From assembly GCA_036785705.1 (NCBI GenBank), contig JAWUZG010000970.1:4250501-4314500 (forward strand): 64,000 bases of DNA, written 5' to 3'. This stretch comes from Acanthornis magna. Taxonomy: Eukaryota > Chordata > Aves > Passeriformes > Acanthizidae. The notes under the pieces are model-generated. The model was not told the origin of the DNA and did no database searches. It was given only the letters and a program-made list of their open reading frames with translations. The translations under genes were made by a program, and so were the position numbers. Below, in pieces: positions 11,101 through 24,666 of this stretch (position 1 is the stretch's first letter; each line of letters opens with the position of its first letter).

Positions 11101-13955
11101 AGAGGACAAGCTGCCGTTACTTCTTCCATTCAGAAATGAAGAAACATGATACTATGCTTTATGTCCACAGCACAATTGGTTCCTGAGAGAATGAGAAGAA
11201 TGGGAGAGCTTTGCAGAAGTTGTAGGGTGCAGTTGTAAGAAGTGGGATCCACTGATAATATGGCATTTTTCCCCTCTTCATAACTCAGCCATAGGGAAGT
11301 GTTCAGCCACTGCTAGGAATTCATACATTGTTAATTCAAGACTTCCTTCTCTTTGCAGCAGCACAAATTGGCATTTTGCCCCCTTTAAAGGGAAAACAAA
11401 TCTAATCCTTTTGGAGTTCTGTTCCTCATTTCAAAAGTGTTTGAGTGGGTTTGAAATGAAACAAAATATGTTCACCTCTTCTTAGTAATGCCAAATTACT
11501 GGAGCTGATTGGAGGAAGGAGTGATTGGAGGGCACATTATACCAACTCTGCACAGATTGCATGAAACAAATCTTTCTCTGTAAAACAATGCAGCTCAGGG
11601 ACCAGTGATTTCACCGTAGTCCCCTGAAACACCAGGCCAAATACATCACTACAGTATTGCTGTTTTCAAAGGAACTGAAAGATGCAATCAGTGCATTTGT
11701 CAGGGAGTATATGTTGGAGTCTGCCAGTCTGAATTTTACTTGAATTTGTACAAATTGGGTGTAGCAGTGTTAGAAACAATGATCTCATGTCAGCAAAAAT
11801 TAAATACAAGTCAGAACTAGATTCTAGAAATAAACCCTCCACCACTTTTTTTTTTTTTTTTCTTTTCTCCCTGCCCTTTCCTGCTGTCCTGGGCTGAATC
11901 AGAGAACACAGATGAGTGGTACCTTGTCACTGAAAAAAATAGATGAAAATCGCTTCTGTTGAGCTGGATTAACCACGGGAATATAGCTATGAAAACCAAA
12001 CAACAATCAGGGAATTTGGAAGCAAATTTCTCCTGTCTGAGGTCTTATCATCTTAAAAGGGTGCGAATCATCCCAATAATTGTGTAGATTGCTTGAATCT
12101 TTCTTTAGTGATGCAGCAAAGTGTGAGCTAGAGAAGAAAGTCTGGAGGAGGCACCAGTCTGTTTGCATGATGTAGTCATAGCTGGAGTTAACTTGCAGCA
12201 TCTGTGAACAGGCTGCTCGTAATAAAGAGCTTCTTTAATAGAAGGATAATGAAATCTTGCCATTTTATTAGCTAGGATAGAAGCGATGGGTGAGTGATGC
12301 TCACACTGGAGAAAGGTACGTGTTTTAGAAAAGAACAAGGCAGTGTTTCTGAATAAAAGCAATATGACTCACTCCACAGGAAAGCTGGACTTCTAGACAA
12401 ATAGTATTGCATAATCATTAAAGCAGTACAAAGGAAAAATGGATCCAGAATGCTGAGCTGACTGTAAGGATTAATAAGGCAAAGATTTCTCTCTTTCTCG
12501 TATCCCATGCTTTGGCTGGGAAATAGAGGAATAATAATTGTCATGATTTTAGGCAGAAGGATACTGTGGATAGGTATTGGGTTTGGGATGAAGGCTGGGA
12601 AAGTATTTTACCTGGAATTAAGAAGAGGGTAAGTTAGATATGTGAGTTACACAGTGAACTGTTCTGGTATCCACATGTAATTCTGGAGACTAAAAAGATT
12701 CTCTAATCAGAAACAGCATTATTTGTGAGACATGTGATTTCAGTTTTCAGGAGAAAATATCAAGAGAATCATCTTCAAGCCTGGGGAAATGCATACAAAT
12801 GCCAATAGCACAGGAACTGTCCAAGAGAAAAATCAGAACAGTGACAGCCATTAGTGTGCAGATCAAGCATGCAGATGCAAGACAAAAAAGCCAATGACTC
12901 AGGACACAGCCAGACTGAAAATCATGGCTCAGTGTACATACTGTGGGAAGAACATGAAAGGCAGAAATTAACATTCTCAGCCACTGAATACAAGTGTAGG
13001 GTGTAGCAAATCTTTCCCAGCGTACAGACAGCTGCAAAGGAAGAAAAGCTATCAGCAGATGAAGAGATTGTAAGAGCACTAGAGGTGTCAGGATTTAAGG
13101 AAAGATTGGGAAAACAAGCATTAGGATTTGTAAAAGAGCTCAGTTTCTTTGCCAGATCCTGCAAGACTCACAAAACTAGTGGAAAGCTTGCACCACCACC
13201 ACTGGCTAAAGGCTTATTGCTTGGGAGATAATGGGTCAAAAAGCTATGGTAGAGCTTCAGGAGAGTGTTAGAGATGTGAAAAGTAGAGATGCAAAAGACT
13301 GTCATTGCTACATCCTTCAAGACTTGTAGGAACAGAGAAAGGAAGGGTGAAAGACAAAGATTATTTCGGAGGCACATTTAGTTTTGGCTACAACTGCAGC
13401 ATCAGCTTCAACTTCAAAATGACAGTGAGAAGCTGTGCTCAAAGCCTTTCTTGCATGTCTTTCAAAGAAAAGTGAATTGTAATTAATGTCCCATGTTCAA
13501 GGGACATATCAAGCTCAGGATTAGAATCTGGGAGAGCAGGGACTGGCCAGTTTGATTTGTTCCTTGACTGTGAGCTCACCTTGGTGAGGAAATTGATTTG
13601 ATATGACAGGTGAAAGCAGCTTGGGGCTATGGCTGGATCTTTGGCTGTTTCAGATCAGTGATGACAGTTGATAAAGACACGTAGAGCTTGGATTTAGGGA
13701 CATGAATGGCCTTAGAAAATCAAAATAACAGTCCTCATGGCTCTGAGAATGATCACAGGGAGATGCCTAGATTATAAAGCAGAGTAAGTCTAATAATATA
13801 CTCTCAATATTCAGCCATGAATTTAATTTTCCTGATCTCACCTCATCTTGAGCACATGTAAACCATATCCACAGGTCATCCAGCAAAGGATTCTGTGCCT
13901 TAATTATCTGATCTGAAAAGAACCAACTCCCTCAGTATTCTGAAACATGTTTCTT
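8126..13955. other. Long unique stretch, no gene recognised
   Basis: Nearly 6 kb without a recognisable gene or transposon. It contains an A17 run (8959-8975), short CAG-type trinucleotide runs (10171-10190 and about 10911-10950) and a T16 run (11846-11861). Between about 10.1 and 11.1 kb several overlapping frames of 60-105 codons are open on both strands, typical of slightly GC-richer DNA rather than one gene. No signal peptide, zinc finger or other domain is visible. Confidence 0.5.
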
Positions 13956-14130
13956 TCTGATTTCATTCGATTATCCTAGGTTTGTATTGAATAAGACAGT
14001 GAACAAATGATCACAATTGATCCTTTCCATTGTGCCAAAGATTTTACAAATCCTTATCATATTGTCCCTGTACTTTCTCCTTTCCAGAACAGAAAGGCCT
14101 AACTTGCTTATGGCTGGGCCTTGTATGGCC
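13956..14130 (-). mobile_element. Ancient CR1-type LINE fragment (3' region), inverted
   Basis: The plus strand shows, in order, GATTTCATTCGATTATCCTA, then CAAAGATTTTACAAATCCTT, then ATCATATTGTCCCTGTACTT and TCTCCTTTCCAGAACAGAAA. This is the order of the reverse complement of the terminal ORF2/3'-UTR region of old amniote CR1 copies ('atttcattgggtgaccccta', 'gattttatagacctctatcatat', 'ctcttttccaagctgaaaag'). It is heavily diverged, so it belongs to an old subfamily. The limits are approximate; similarity may reach a little further on both sides. Confidence 0.6.
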
Positions 14131-16031
14131 CAGTTATTTTACAATTTTATTCATAAACCAATACTCAGTATCAAATTAGATAAGAGCTCTTCAGTTTTCC
14201 AAAAAATAAAGGGTTAGGTTGCATCTGCTTTGGAATAAGAGAATAATGTGCTATTGCTCTGAACACTTCTCATGCCACCCTGAAAACTGGGTTACAGAGA
14301 CCAAGAAAACCCTTGGCCATGACAACCTTAGTCCCTGTGAACTTCGCAGACCTAATCTCAAAGCCAGACCTCCAGGGAGTGCCTGTTGAGTTTCCACACT
14401 TCCTGCTGCCAGGGGATAGGGGAAATACAGGTGCGTTTGGGCATCTTATATCAAAGGACAATAATGATAATAAGATGGTGTGCCCTGGAGAAGGAATTAA
14501 TTTGTTACTGCCTGAAAAAATAGTCTCCCATGACAGCTTCAACAGATCAAACTAGGATCTACTAGGAAGGATATCTTTACTCCCTACTGTATGCTCAAGG
14601 AGCAGCTGCAGCAGCCAGTTACATGTTTCTCCCTATAAAAATCAGCCCTGGCAGGTATTTCTACTTAGCCAGACATGTCTCTATGAGTGGCTTTAGTAAA
14701 CTTTATCTCCTTCTCCCAGCTGCTCTCCTGCTGCCTTGCCCAAGCACTTGTGGGGATGCCTAGGGACAACACAGCACAGAGTAGCAGCATAGCCAGTGTG
14801 TTTCTGGCAAGACCTGGGATTAGGAAGCAAGGATCTGCTTTCCTTCTTGACCCTTGGATTTTCAAATAAACAGGTGAAGGATACAGCTTAAAAATGTGAG
14901 TTTGCCATGTAAAATGTAATATGCTTGCATTGTAAGATGTCTTGGATTACTGCCTTCAGGCTAGGGTTTGGGTCAGCTCAAGGGTTGCAATTCGGTACAA
15001 GGAAAACTAGAATGAAACATAAGCCTCGGTCTTGCAGGTGCTGGAAAAGAAGGATAAAGAAAGCAGTCATTAGTGTGGAGAAAGGATATGTGATTGAGTT
15101 TTTCTGCCTAGCCTCTGACTGAGATCAGCATGAATACTATAGTTAGGAACACTCTTAAAGAAAGGAAAACCAATAGAGCTAGTTCTTAATATCAAACCTT
15201 GGATTTTCAAATAACTTCATTTCAGTTGTAAGCATCTCTTTCAGGTGCTTAGGATTTGTAGGACAAGAAAAGAAGAAATACAAATTGAGGTCAATTTCTC
15301 AGTCTTGCAAGTCTTGCTATGATAAAGAGTGAATGATGTATTTAGCAGGAAGAATTAGTTCACAACTATATCCTTTTTTCTCTAAGGGTTTGTGATTTCT
15401 GTTTCAGGACAAATGGTTAGGTATATTGATAGAATTTCATTCAGAAAAGAAGTGAAAATATTACTCTAGAATCTTACAAGCTGTGCCAGAGTCAAGTGTT
15501 CATTTGGCAGAAATTATTTAGGTTTTATTTCTGCAAGGAGGCAAACCTCCCTTTCAGGGTTGAAGTTGAGAGGAAGAAAGTCTCTAAATAGTTTTATGCT
15601 CGTGCCCTGCAAATCATAACAGGTAAGATGAAGGACACAGCTAGCAGGAAGGAAAAAGTAATGAATAATTTCAGCACTTCAAGAACCTGTCTTTTGGAGC
15701 AGAAGGTGGGGAAGAGGAAGTCTAGAACTTCAGGGACTTTCTTCTGGGAACTGGCCAACATGAGGTAAGCAGCCTCGAGGTCGAATAATTTGTGATTAAT
15801 TTTATGATTCACATGAGTTGCAGATTGTTTGGTCCTAGTCTGTTTAAATCTAGTCCCATCTGATGAGGCATAGGAAATTTGTCCTAACATTTTTCCCCCG
15901 ATTAACTTCATGCAACATCTTACCCTTTTAGCAGCAGTAAGATTCAGGAAAAAATCTATCTTCACAGTTTTCATTGCCTAAACTGCACCCTAAAGGAGAG
16001 GCCTTAAACCCATGACAGGAATCACACTCAC
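14131..16031. other. Unique sequence, no gene recognised
   Basis: No transposon or RNA gene was seen. The minus-strand frame 15594-15974 is open for 126 codons and its C-terminal third is hydrophobic. It has no recognisable domain, ends just outside the CR1 copy that follows and is not flanked by clear splice sites, so it is not called as a gene. Confidence 0.45.
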
Positions 16032-16975
16032 CACAGAAACACAGAATCACAGGGTAAGGTTGCAAGGGACCACAGCGCATCATCTGGTCCAAACTTCTTG
16101 CTCAAGCAGGGTCATCCTAGAGTACATGGCACAGGATTGTGTCCAGACAGTTCTTGGATATCTCCAGTGAGGGAGACCCCACACCCTCTATGGGCAATCT
16201 GTTCAAATGCTTGGTCACTGCACAGTAAAGTTCTCCCTCATGTTCAGGTGGAACTTCCTGTGCATCAGTTTCTGCCTGTTGCCTCTTGTCCTGTTGCTTG
16301 GCACTACCAAGAAGAGCCTGGCTCCTCCTCTCAGCATCCCCACTTCAGGTACTGATAGACATTGATAAGGTCCCCTCTCAGTCATCTTTTCTCAAGACTG
16401 AACAGGCCCAGCTCCCTGAGCCTTTCCTCGTAAGAGAGATGCTCCAGTCCCTTAATATTCATACCCCTCTGCTGGATTCACTCCAGGAGCTCCATGTTAT
16501 TCTTGTTGTGAGGAGCCCAGAACCAGACACAGCACTCCACATGTGCCTCACCAGGGCTGAGTAGAGGGGCAGGATCACCTCCCTCGACCTGTGGGCAATG
16601 CTCTTCCTAATGCACCCAAGGATACCATTGGCCTTCTTGGCCACAAGGGCTCATTGGTGGCTCATGGACAGCTTGTTGTCCTCCAGGACCCATAGGTCCT
16701 TCTCTGCAGAGCTGCTTTCCAGCAGTTTGGCCCCCAGCCTTTGCTGGTGCAGGGGGTTATTCTTCCCCAGATGCAGGATCCTGCATTGTCCTTTGCTGAA
16801 CTTCATTAGTTTTCTCTGCCCAGGTCTCCAGCCTGTCCAGGTACTCATGAATGTCAGCACAGACCTCTGTGGTATCAGCCACTTGTCCCAGTTTTGTGTC
16901 ATCAGCGAATTTGCTGAGGAGGTATCTGCCCCTTCATCCGAGTCATTGACGAACAAGTTAAACAATACTGGACAA
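16032..16975 (-). mobile_element. CR1 LINE, inverted, 5'-truncated, degenerate
   Basis: The left edge (CACAGAATCAC) is the inverted 3' tip of a bird CR1, whose end is a short ATTCTGTG-type repeat. Next come the 3' UTR and the C-terminal reverse-transcriptase region of ORF2 read on the minus strand. The minus translation shows the CR1 series around the RT core: a FADD catalytic box (near 16905-16925), the WAEK/LMKF-like segment, LHLGK, SSAEKDLWVLEDNKL, then [14 protein letters not shown] and [14 protein letters not shown]. Frames change several times (for example between 16965-16651 and 16644-16459), so no protein is made. It is cut off just upstream of the FNLFVND motif, a usual 5' truncation. 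Clean spelling of many CR1 motifs makes it the youngest CR1 copy here. Confidence 0.92.
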
Positions 16976-19900
16976 AATGGGAGACAGTTCTGAAGAGGAT
17001 ACAGAGGATGACAAACTTTTTTTTAAGCAAACCCGGTATATAAAATGTGTATTTTTCTCTGGAGCTGTTCCCAGTATAGTATGTGTGATTAAATTAAAAG
17101 CAGGCTTCCTATGGACTGAGAACAAGCTGCAGTGTTGTCCATGATCACCCAAGGCCAGCACTGAGGCAGACCAAGAAGCACCCATTCCTCTGCTGCCAGC
17201 TGAAATTGGCTGATTTGCTTGACCAGAGTGTCACTGATCCACCAGTTCATTTTTTGGCAAGAACTCCCTGGAGCTGTGCTGTCCCTCAGGAAAGAGAAAA
17301 ACAAAACATCCCAAACACCTCAGCTTTTACTCCAAAAAAATCAGCACTGCATGCCCCTTTCCCTTATTGTCTCAGTTCCCAGCTTCCAAGGTGCAAGATC
17401 TCGGCTAAGCTGAAAAATAGTCAGTGCACTTTGTTGACACTTCCTTCCTTGGTTGCTATTCTTCAGACTGGAAGGCATATAAAGAATGATAATGAGAACC
17501 CAAACACAGCTGAAGAGCTTCCACTGCCTCTTCAGTGCCAGAAGTTTGCCTGCAAGCCTTCCAGCACATGTGGCTTTAACCTCCATTTAACATACGGAGA
17601 CTGGTATTTATCTTCACGTTTTATAGGGAGGAAAAAAATTAATATTCTGGAACTTACTTTTTTCATTTGTTCAATATTGAACCTGACAGATAGCAAAGTA
17701 TTCTGTTAATTATGGTCTAGCAGAATTTCTCTGTAAAGTTTAGCCACAGATTTTCTCACTTTATGAAGTTATTTGTGAACCTAAACTAAATTCTAGCATT
17801 CAGGACAATTTATATTCAAACCCAAATGAGATGTCCTTTCCTCTTGTCAGCATAGGGAAACTGCTGGGTTAGATTTAGCATTGAGAGTAGCATGGACTGA
17901 GTATTTTATGTTGCTGTTATCTAGCAGGTCCGATCACAGGATGGAAGATTTGCCATGCTCAAATACCAAATACTAAAGAAAGTACCAGAAGAGTCTTACC
18001 TTTTCTTGGCCTCTATACTAACATTAAGACAACAGCAGCATTTGGAATAGGGAAAGTTTCCAAGCAGGAGACACTATGAAAGAATCTTTTTATTATTAGT
18101 TTTCAAGTCCTGCAGAAAAAAGATGGCGGAAGCTTAGCAAGAGCATGTAGTTCAGTATTCTTGGTCACTTGGAAATAGTGTAGATTAGGCCTAGGGTTTT
18201 GAAGACAAACTTTTTCTGTAGATTGCAAGGCTGAAGAGCATTGTTTTTATGTAGGTACTAGAATAAGGATGATGTCAACACTAGGTATTTCAGAATAGAT
18301 TTTTCAGGCCAGTACTTTCAGATCTAAAGGATATGGCAGCATCTGCCCAGGCTGTCTCTACATATTTTGTTTCCAGCCTCGAAGATTCTTGCTCCAGATC
18401 TTCTCTTTGCCTCAATGAAGAGGAAATGATTTGGTTGTAAAGCTAATCATCAGTTCCTCATTTTCTATACCCAGATCTCCTGGAGATCTGACTATATCTA
18501 ACTATAACCTGCCAATTTATCACGGCCACAACACTACGCATTCCTGCCACCTAGTTTCAGTTGTACTTCTAACCTTGATAACATCAGAAATTATCCCTAC
18601 TCATCCAGACCTGCTGTCCACGGGCTCGCATGGAAATTTACAGCACGTAACTATAAGCCATTATTTTTCAGTTTCTGACATCATCTACATCAAGTCTAAC
18701 CAATGATACCTCTTAATTGTACCACAGACTAAAGATACTTTGTTAATTCAGGATGAGATATTGGTTTTCAGGTTACACTAAAAGTTAGGGTTCAGATTAC
18801 TTTTGGGACAGCAAGGACTAAAGAGGTAGTTTTATTATTGGATGACCTGTAGGACTAGCAGCTAGACTAACAGAGATAAATGACTTGTGATTAATTCTCT
18901 TGCTTTTAGGGGTCTCTGGACTATTAACTCTAATTTTAAGGTTAGGGTTCAGAAGATCTGGGTCATCAGGGCTAGATTTATTGCTGGATTCTGCAAAGCC
19001 CAGAGGGCTATACTGATGGCTTGAAAAAGAATGAGCAAATAATTTGTGGTTTGGGGCAGTTAGGCATGAGTAGGCCATGGGAATAATGCAGCAAACAATT
19101 CGCACAGATGCCAATTTTGGCCTCAGCAAAGATTTGGACTGGTAGCAAGCAAATTATAAGTTAAAGTGTCTTTTACATTTAATTAACCTATCACCAAAGA
19201 AGGTTTCTATTAATGTATCAGATTAACAAACTTAGCAGACTTACTTCCAGTCTGCTGGAAATACAACACTGTTAAGTAAGTAATATAAGACAATCAATTT
19301 ACCAGTTCACTAATTCTTATTCAGTGCAAATTATCAGGAAGAAACAAATACATCCATATAAACAAGAAAATTTTATAATGCAAAGCTTGGTGTCACTGAC
19401 AGGCCAACCCATTAATAGCAGGTCAGCTCAAATCATGCAACTAAATCAGACCATTTTCCTTAGTATGAGACAAGAAAAATTACTTTGTTCAATAGTCTCT
19501 GACACAGAAAGCCACATTTCAAGAAGACAGAACACCAGCCAAAGCCAGAAATTACACTCTCCATGTGCAGCTCAAAATCTAGCCACGATAATGTCACTAA
19601 CAGTAGTTCTATGAATGACATTAACCATTATAGCCAAAACCCAGCACAAAATAAACCAGTGATCTAATCAAGAGAAAGCCTTCAAAGGAAGGTGCATGGG
19701 TGCTCGCTACACAGTAGAATCCTGAAAAAATTTCCACTACCCCAGTAAGGTGTGGGGTTACTATCAAAATTGCTTTGGGCAAAAGGGCTCAGTGTCCTTG
19801 ATGTTAGTGCTGCCTTGAGCTGCAGAACATATTGCCCATCACCTGACTATTTGCCAGCACATTTGGCATTAGTCTTAACTTTATTGTCACAAACTACTCA

Positions 19901-22900
19901 AGTTTTCTGACAAGAACTAAACCCGTCATAACTAGAGAGACTGAGGAGCACCAAGTGTGTAGTTTGCCACAGTCCTGTTGCAGTAGCCAAAGGTAACAAC
20001 AGGATATTCGGTGAATTGCATGGTAATAGTCACAACCAATTCCCAAGCAAGTACCAAGAGTTTAACATATCTGAACGCAGACGAGAGGAAGCCAGACATC
20101 TTCTGATCTCTGAGAGATATTGGTCAGACCTGAGAGAGATAAAAGCCATGCCTAGACCAGGAGACAAAAAGGAAAATCCTCTGATTTACATGCACAGCCC
20201 CTTGGTTTTCTGGCTCTTGCTTCCTCCAAGCTCTGCCTTAGACAAATAACATACAAAGACATCACACAGGGGTGGTATCTAATGGGCCTGGAAAAAGAAT
20301 AAGAATATCCTGAAATGCCTCAGTCTGTGGGGCAGAGAAGGCAGCATCTTTGAGATGGGGGTATCTCACCTGTATGGCTTCAGGACAATTGCAAGAAAGA
20401 GGAGGGAAAGAGAAAATTAAAATTTTTCACTCATTTTCCTGCACTTTTTCTTCCTTCCTGGAAGATTTCTCCCCTTCTCTGACAGGTATTTGAAATGAGG
20501 GCACTCAGTTTGATCCAGTGGTGGCACAGGGTTAAGAAGCTGACAGGACCAAACGGTGCGTGTAGGCTGAAGGTCTCTCTTCTGCATGCAGCTACCAGAT
20601 GGCTGCCTGCTCCTTCCCATGCCTGCTCTTCCCTGAACAATGATAAGTTGAGTGGGGCTGTGGGGATAAGCTCTGGCTCTTGGGTTGACAGCATGGTTAG
20701 GTCTACATTTCCTCTTTTGGAATGTTTTCAAAGATACTCAGCTCAAAGAAGGCTGCTTTGGGGAATAGCTATGATGGCTATGCCAGAGGATTTAGCATAG
20801 GTAGGAAATGCAAGGGCAGGAGACAGTGAGGAAGAGACATCCTACGGCTTTGGGAATAGAAATACAGAGAAAAAGGTACAAAGTGATGGTAGCAGCTAGC
20901 AAGCAAAGGTTAGGAAGGTGGGAGAAAGGTAAGCTGGACAGGCTCCAATCTGCTGGCATTTGAAGTTGCACAGAAGAAGATATTTATGTTTGTTATTCTT
21001 GAGATGGGGCCACTCAAGATGGGGTGAAAGGGTCTGCAGAAGACCAGAGAGCCTGTATGCATACCGACAATGAAAAGGGAGTGGCAGAAATCAGTAGAGG
21101 AGGAACAGGGACAATGTTACACAGACTTGAAGAAGTCAGCAAAGCTGGCAGCTCGGAGCACTGGTCGGAGGACTGGAAAGAGACACATTACAGACCCAAA
21201 ACCAAAACACCACCTGAATGAGCTCCTTCGAATTCAAGGATGCTATCAGTTCACCTTTCAATATTAGCTGGATATGAAATCCCAGTACAAATTGCCACAG
21301 GAGGAACTACTGTTCACTATGCCCAAACAATTAAACATACAGAGCAGGTTACCAAGGCTGACAGAAGTGGTGGACTGGCTTCCATCTAAGGAATGATTAA
21401 ATACGGTAAGACCTTTCAGCCTAGGAGATAATATGATAAATGTCTGTAAAAATCACAAGTGGCATAAGCATGGTAAATAGGAAACAACTACACTCTATTT
21501 CTGGTATACAAGCCAGAGGGCATCAAATGAAAAGCAGGAAGCATTTTTCAAATAAAAAGGTAGCTTTTAACTTTCTTAACTCACAGTAAACCAGCTAACC
21601 CCTTGCCACAGGATGTTGTGGGATACCACAAGTTAACTTGCGTTTAAAAATTCATGATCAAATTCACAGAAGAAAAATCCATCAGAGCTATTAAAAACAA
21701 AGGCCCCATCTCTGGCTGAGGAATAACCCGAGCCACAAATTCCTGGAGCCTGAAGAGTATTTTGAGGAAGTCTCACTATGTCTCCCTCTTCCCACAGCTT
21801 TCTTCAGACATCTGGCCTTGACCATCCTCAGAAATGATATAGTGAGTTAGGGATACCTTCAACCTTAACCCAGCCTCTTGTTGTGGACAAAATGCAAGAG
21901 ATAGAGAAAAACATTAATATTGCTATGGGATAAAAGCAGAAAGTCCACATGTTACAATAAATGGAACCAAGCCCAGTAATTGGAATTGCAGAGCTTTAGC
22001 CATCAGTGGAAATAAGATATGCCAGTACATGCAAACAACCACGAAAACACCACCAAACAATAAAGAGAGGTCAGATAGGATGGAAGCAGGTCCTTCACCA
22101 GCAGCAATAATTCAACCACATAGTGGGAGATTAATTTCAAAACCAATATATTTGAACATCTGTGAGACTTATGACGCTGTAATAAGCTGGCAAGACAAGA
22201 TTCCTCGTCTCTTCGGTGATTTATGTGCTTTTAACATCTGGCCTCAGAAAATCAGCAAGTACTGGCACAAAGAACATAGAAACAACAACAAATGTATTTA
22301 AAAGGAAACATGTAGGCATGCAGTAACCTGCATGGAGCTCGGAGGGTGGAATCCAGGCTGCTGCCGGTCAGAGGGAGAGAAAGCAGCAGGAAAGTCAGTA
22401 TGCACTGGAGGGATGCTAGCTACAGCCTTTATGCTCATCTCTCTTCTGCCGGAAGCTTTTCAGTAGACTTCTGATACTCAAAAATCTCATCCCAATTTGT
22501 AGGCTAATACATACACATGTTCTTCATATCAGTGAATTCTTTTGCCCTAATTTTCTTTAGCTTGAGAAATCTTCCTTGAAATCCAGTGTTGTCTGCTCTC
22601 CTTGTCACTGCTCCCATACCTTCAAAGCAGCTCCACCTCTTCACATGTATTTATAGAGATTAACAATTTCCTGCTTCAGCCTTTTTTTCTATCAGAAAAA
22701 GCAGTAAAAGCTGTTTTTATTTTCTCCCATAAGAAAGAAAAGGTTCTAGTTTAAATTCATCATTCTTTGCCATACAGGGCCAGAAATGTATGTGGTATAC
22801 CCTTCTTGGATCTGGCACATGACTCGTAAAAAGTACTAATTCTTCTCTATCTTTACTGAAGTTATTTTTGACATAGTTTAAGGGTTTAATTTGCTTCTTC

Positions 22901-23099
22901 CTGGCCTCATTTAAATGACATGAACATTTGTTGTCACCGTGTAATGCAAATCCCCAGGCCTTTTTCCTCCTCATGCATAGGGAAATTGATGAGTCCTCAG
23001 CTTAGAGCAGAAATTTCTGGCTTTAGCTCTTTATGCGCATATCTCACCAACAGTCCACTCCTGAGTGTCCTATGATTCTTTGCAAAAAATATTTGGATC
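16976..23099. other. Long unique stretch, no gene recognised
   Basis: About 6 kb with no assignable transposon. Open frames include 17206-17709 plus (167 codons), 18818-19129 minus, and overlapping frames at 20417-20800 on both strands. None has a recognisable domain, start context plus splice structure, or codon bias distinct from its surroundings. Short telomere-like GGTTAGGGTT words occur near 18941. Parts of 22.5-23.1 kb may belong to the eroded CR1 that follows, but I could not show this. Confidence 0.45.
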
Positions 23100-23430
23100 T
23101 CTCCTGTTTTTGACAGTGCTTTCTATCTTGAAGTCAAGAACAGATTTTATTAGCGTTCAATTAATTCTGAGCCAGTGTCATTAATGAAAATATTCAAATA
23201 GCCAAGGACCAAAATAATCTTTGCAAATATTTCTGTGTGTTCTCTCACCAGCAGTCCTTCACCTGTGAGTCCCAGCCATTCCGGTGTACCCTTTTACCAC
23301 CTTGTTAAATCCTGTCTGTTTCTTCTTAATTCATACATAATGTAGGAGATATTTTCAGTGAAATACACACTGTCAAAATCCACAAAATAGCAAACACAGA
23401 TATAAAGTTATCCTGGCATAATACACCCTG
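23100..23430 (-). mobile_element. Old CR1 LINE ORF2 fragment (RT core), inverted
   Basis: On the minus strand, about 23215-23165 translates to ILVLGYLNIFINDTGS, a decayed form of the CR1 reverse-transcriptase block around LGP-LFNIFIND. Further upstream on the same strand (about 23405-23350) a frame gives YFVDFDSVYFTENIS, matching the YLDF-KAFDTVSH-ILL block. The two blocks lie in the right order and spacing for CR1 RT. Stops and indels are frequent, so this is an old copy. It probably belongs with the fragment at 24991-25225 as one element split by the LTR at 23791-24854. Confidence 0.6.
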
Positions 23431-23982
23431 GATGCAATTTAGTTCTTTTCCCCACCATTTCTAATTGTCCATATCTTTAAAATATAGACTAAAATGCTGT
23501 ATATTGAGGTTAGCCTAGAGAGCATGTAAATTCTCCAAATCAGATTTCTTTCCTTCCAGCAGCACTAAACTTGTGCTTTCATTTTACTAGAAATATTAAA
23601 TATAATTTTATAGTAATGTGTAATTTACTTGTTAGTTACCTGGTACTTGTCTTTTTATACATTTATTAAATTACTTTGCCTGTGACCTGTAATTTCATGT
23701 GCCAGCATTCAGATATTGAGATTATCCACTCCTCACTGGAAAGTAGTAAGGATTTTGAATTTTGCTTTGCATGATTTTGATTTCTCCAGGTGTGTTAATT
23801 TTCCTTAGCCCAGTTTTTGTTGGGGGGGGTGGGGGGGCGCTGGCTCCTGTGTGTTCTGTGTGAATGTTCTGGAAGTTTTCACCATGTCCAGCAGAGCCAA
23901 TCTTTGATGGCTATGAAGATGATGGACATGCTTCTGGTCAAGCTTGGGCAAATTAGAGATGTTGGTTATGCCTCTGTGATAA

Positions 23983-23991
23983 CATATTTAA
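23983..23991 (+). promoter_or_regulatory. TATA-like box of the solo LTR (U3)
   Basis: ATATTTAAG lies about 680 bases before the LTR's AATAAA signal and in the 5' third of the LTR, where a U3 promoter is expected. Whether it still starts transcription cannot be seen from sequence. Confidence 0.45.
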
Positions 23992-24660
23992 GAAAAAAAT
24001 TAAAACAATGGGTGCATGCACTTCTTTTTAGCCAGAGAAGGAGGAGGAGGTGTGAATATGTGAGGTAAAAACAACATGGAGGTATTAAGGTCAATGGAGA
24101 AAGTGGGGGAGGAGGTGCTCCTGGCACCGGAGGCAAGAGTCCTCTGCCAGCCATGGTGAGGACCATGGTTAAACAGGTTGTCACCCTGCAGCCCATGGGT
24201 TGCATGGGGGATGCAGAGATCCACCCACAGCCCATGGGAAAGGGCCAGAGGAGCAGGTGGATGCCTGGAGGAAGCTGTGATCCAGTGGGAGTCCCAGTGG
24301 AGAGAAAGGCCTTGCTCCTGAAATGGAACAGTCTGGCCGAGGAGGTCTGCACTGACTGCGTGAACAAGGGACTCATGTTGCAGCAGATTCGGGCGGGTTT
24401 GCTGCTTGTGAGATTGGACCCACACCAAAGAAGTTCGCAGCAGACTGTCTCTTGTGGGAGGGACCCCATGGCAACATAGAATACTCCTCTCCTTGAGCAG
24501 TGGAAGAAGATCGCGGTGATGGACTGAACAAATCCCCATACCCTGTCTCTCTCCGCTGCTGGTGGAAAGAAAGGAGAGGGGTGAGCAGAGAAATAATGTC
24601 TTAAGAGCTTACTTTTACTTCTCATTATCTTCCTCTGAGTCTGTTTAGGGTTAGGTTAGC

Positions 24661-24666
24661 AATAAA
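24661..24666 (+). terminator. Poly(A) signal AATAAA of the solo LTR
   Basis: An exact AATAAA is followed within about 70-95 bases by a GTGTGTGTGGGTGGG run (24729-24755), a typical downstream GU-rich element. The position fits the R/U5 border of the LTR. Confidence 0.6.

Noticed and set aside
15594..15974. 126-codon minus-strand frame with a hydrophobic end
   Set aside because: One hydrophobic patch is not enough; no signal or family was recognised, and the frame ends in plain sequence beside a CR1 copy.
17206..17709. 167-codon plus-strand open frame
   Set aside because: No recognisable domain, no splice structure, mixed composition typical of chance; overlapping frames on both strands are also open.
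23966..24625. 219-codon minus-strand open frame, the longest in the window
   Set aside because: It lies almost wholly inside the solo LTR, opposite to the LTR's own orientation, and is kept open by GC-rich repeated phrases; the predicted product has no domain.
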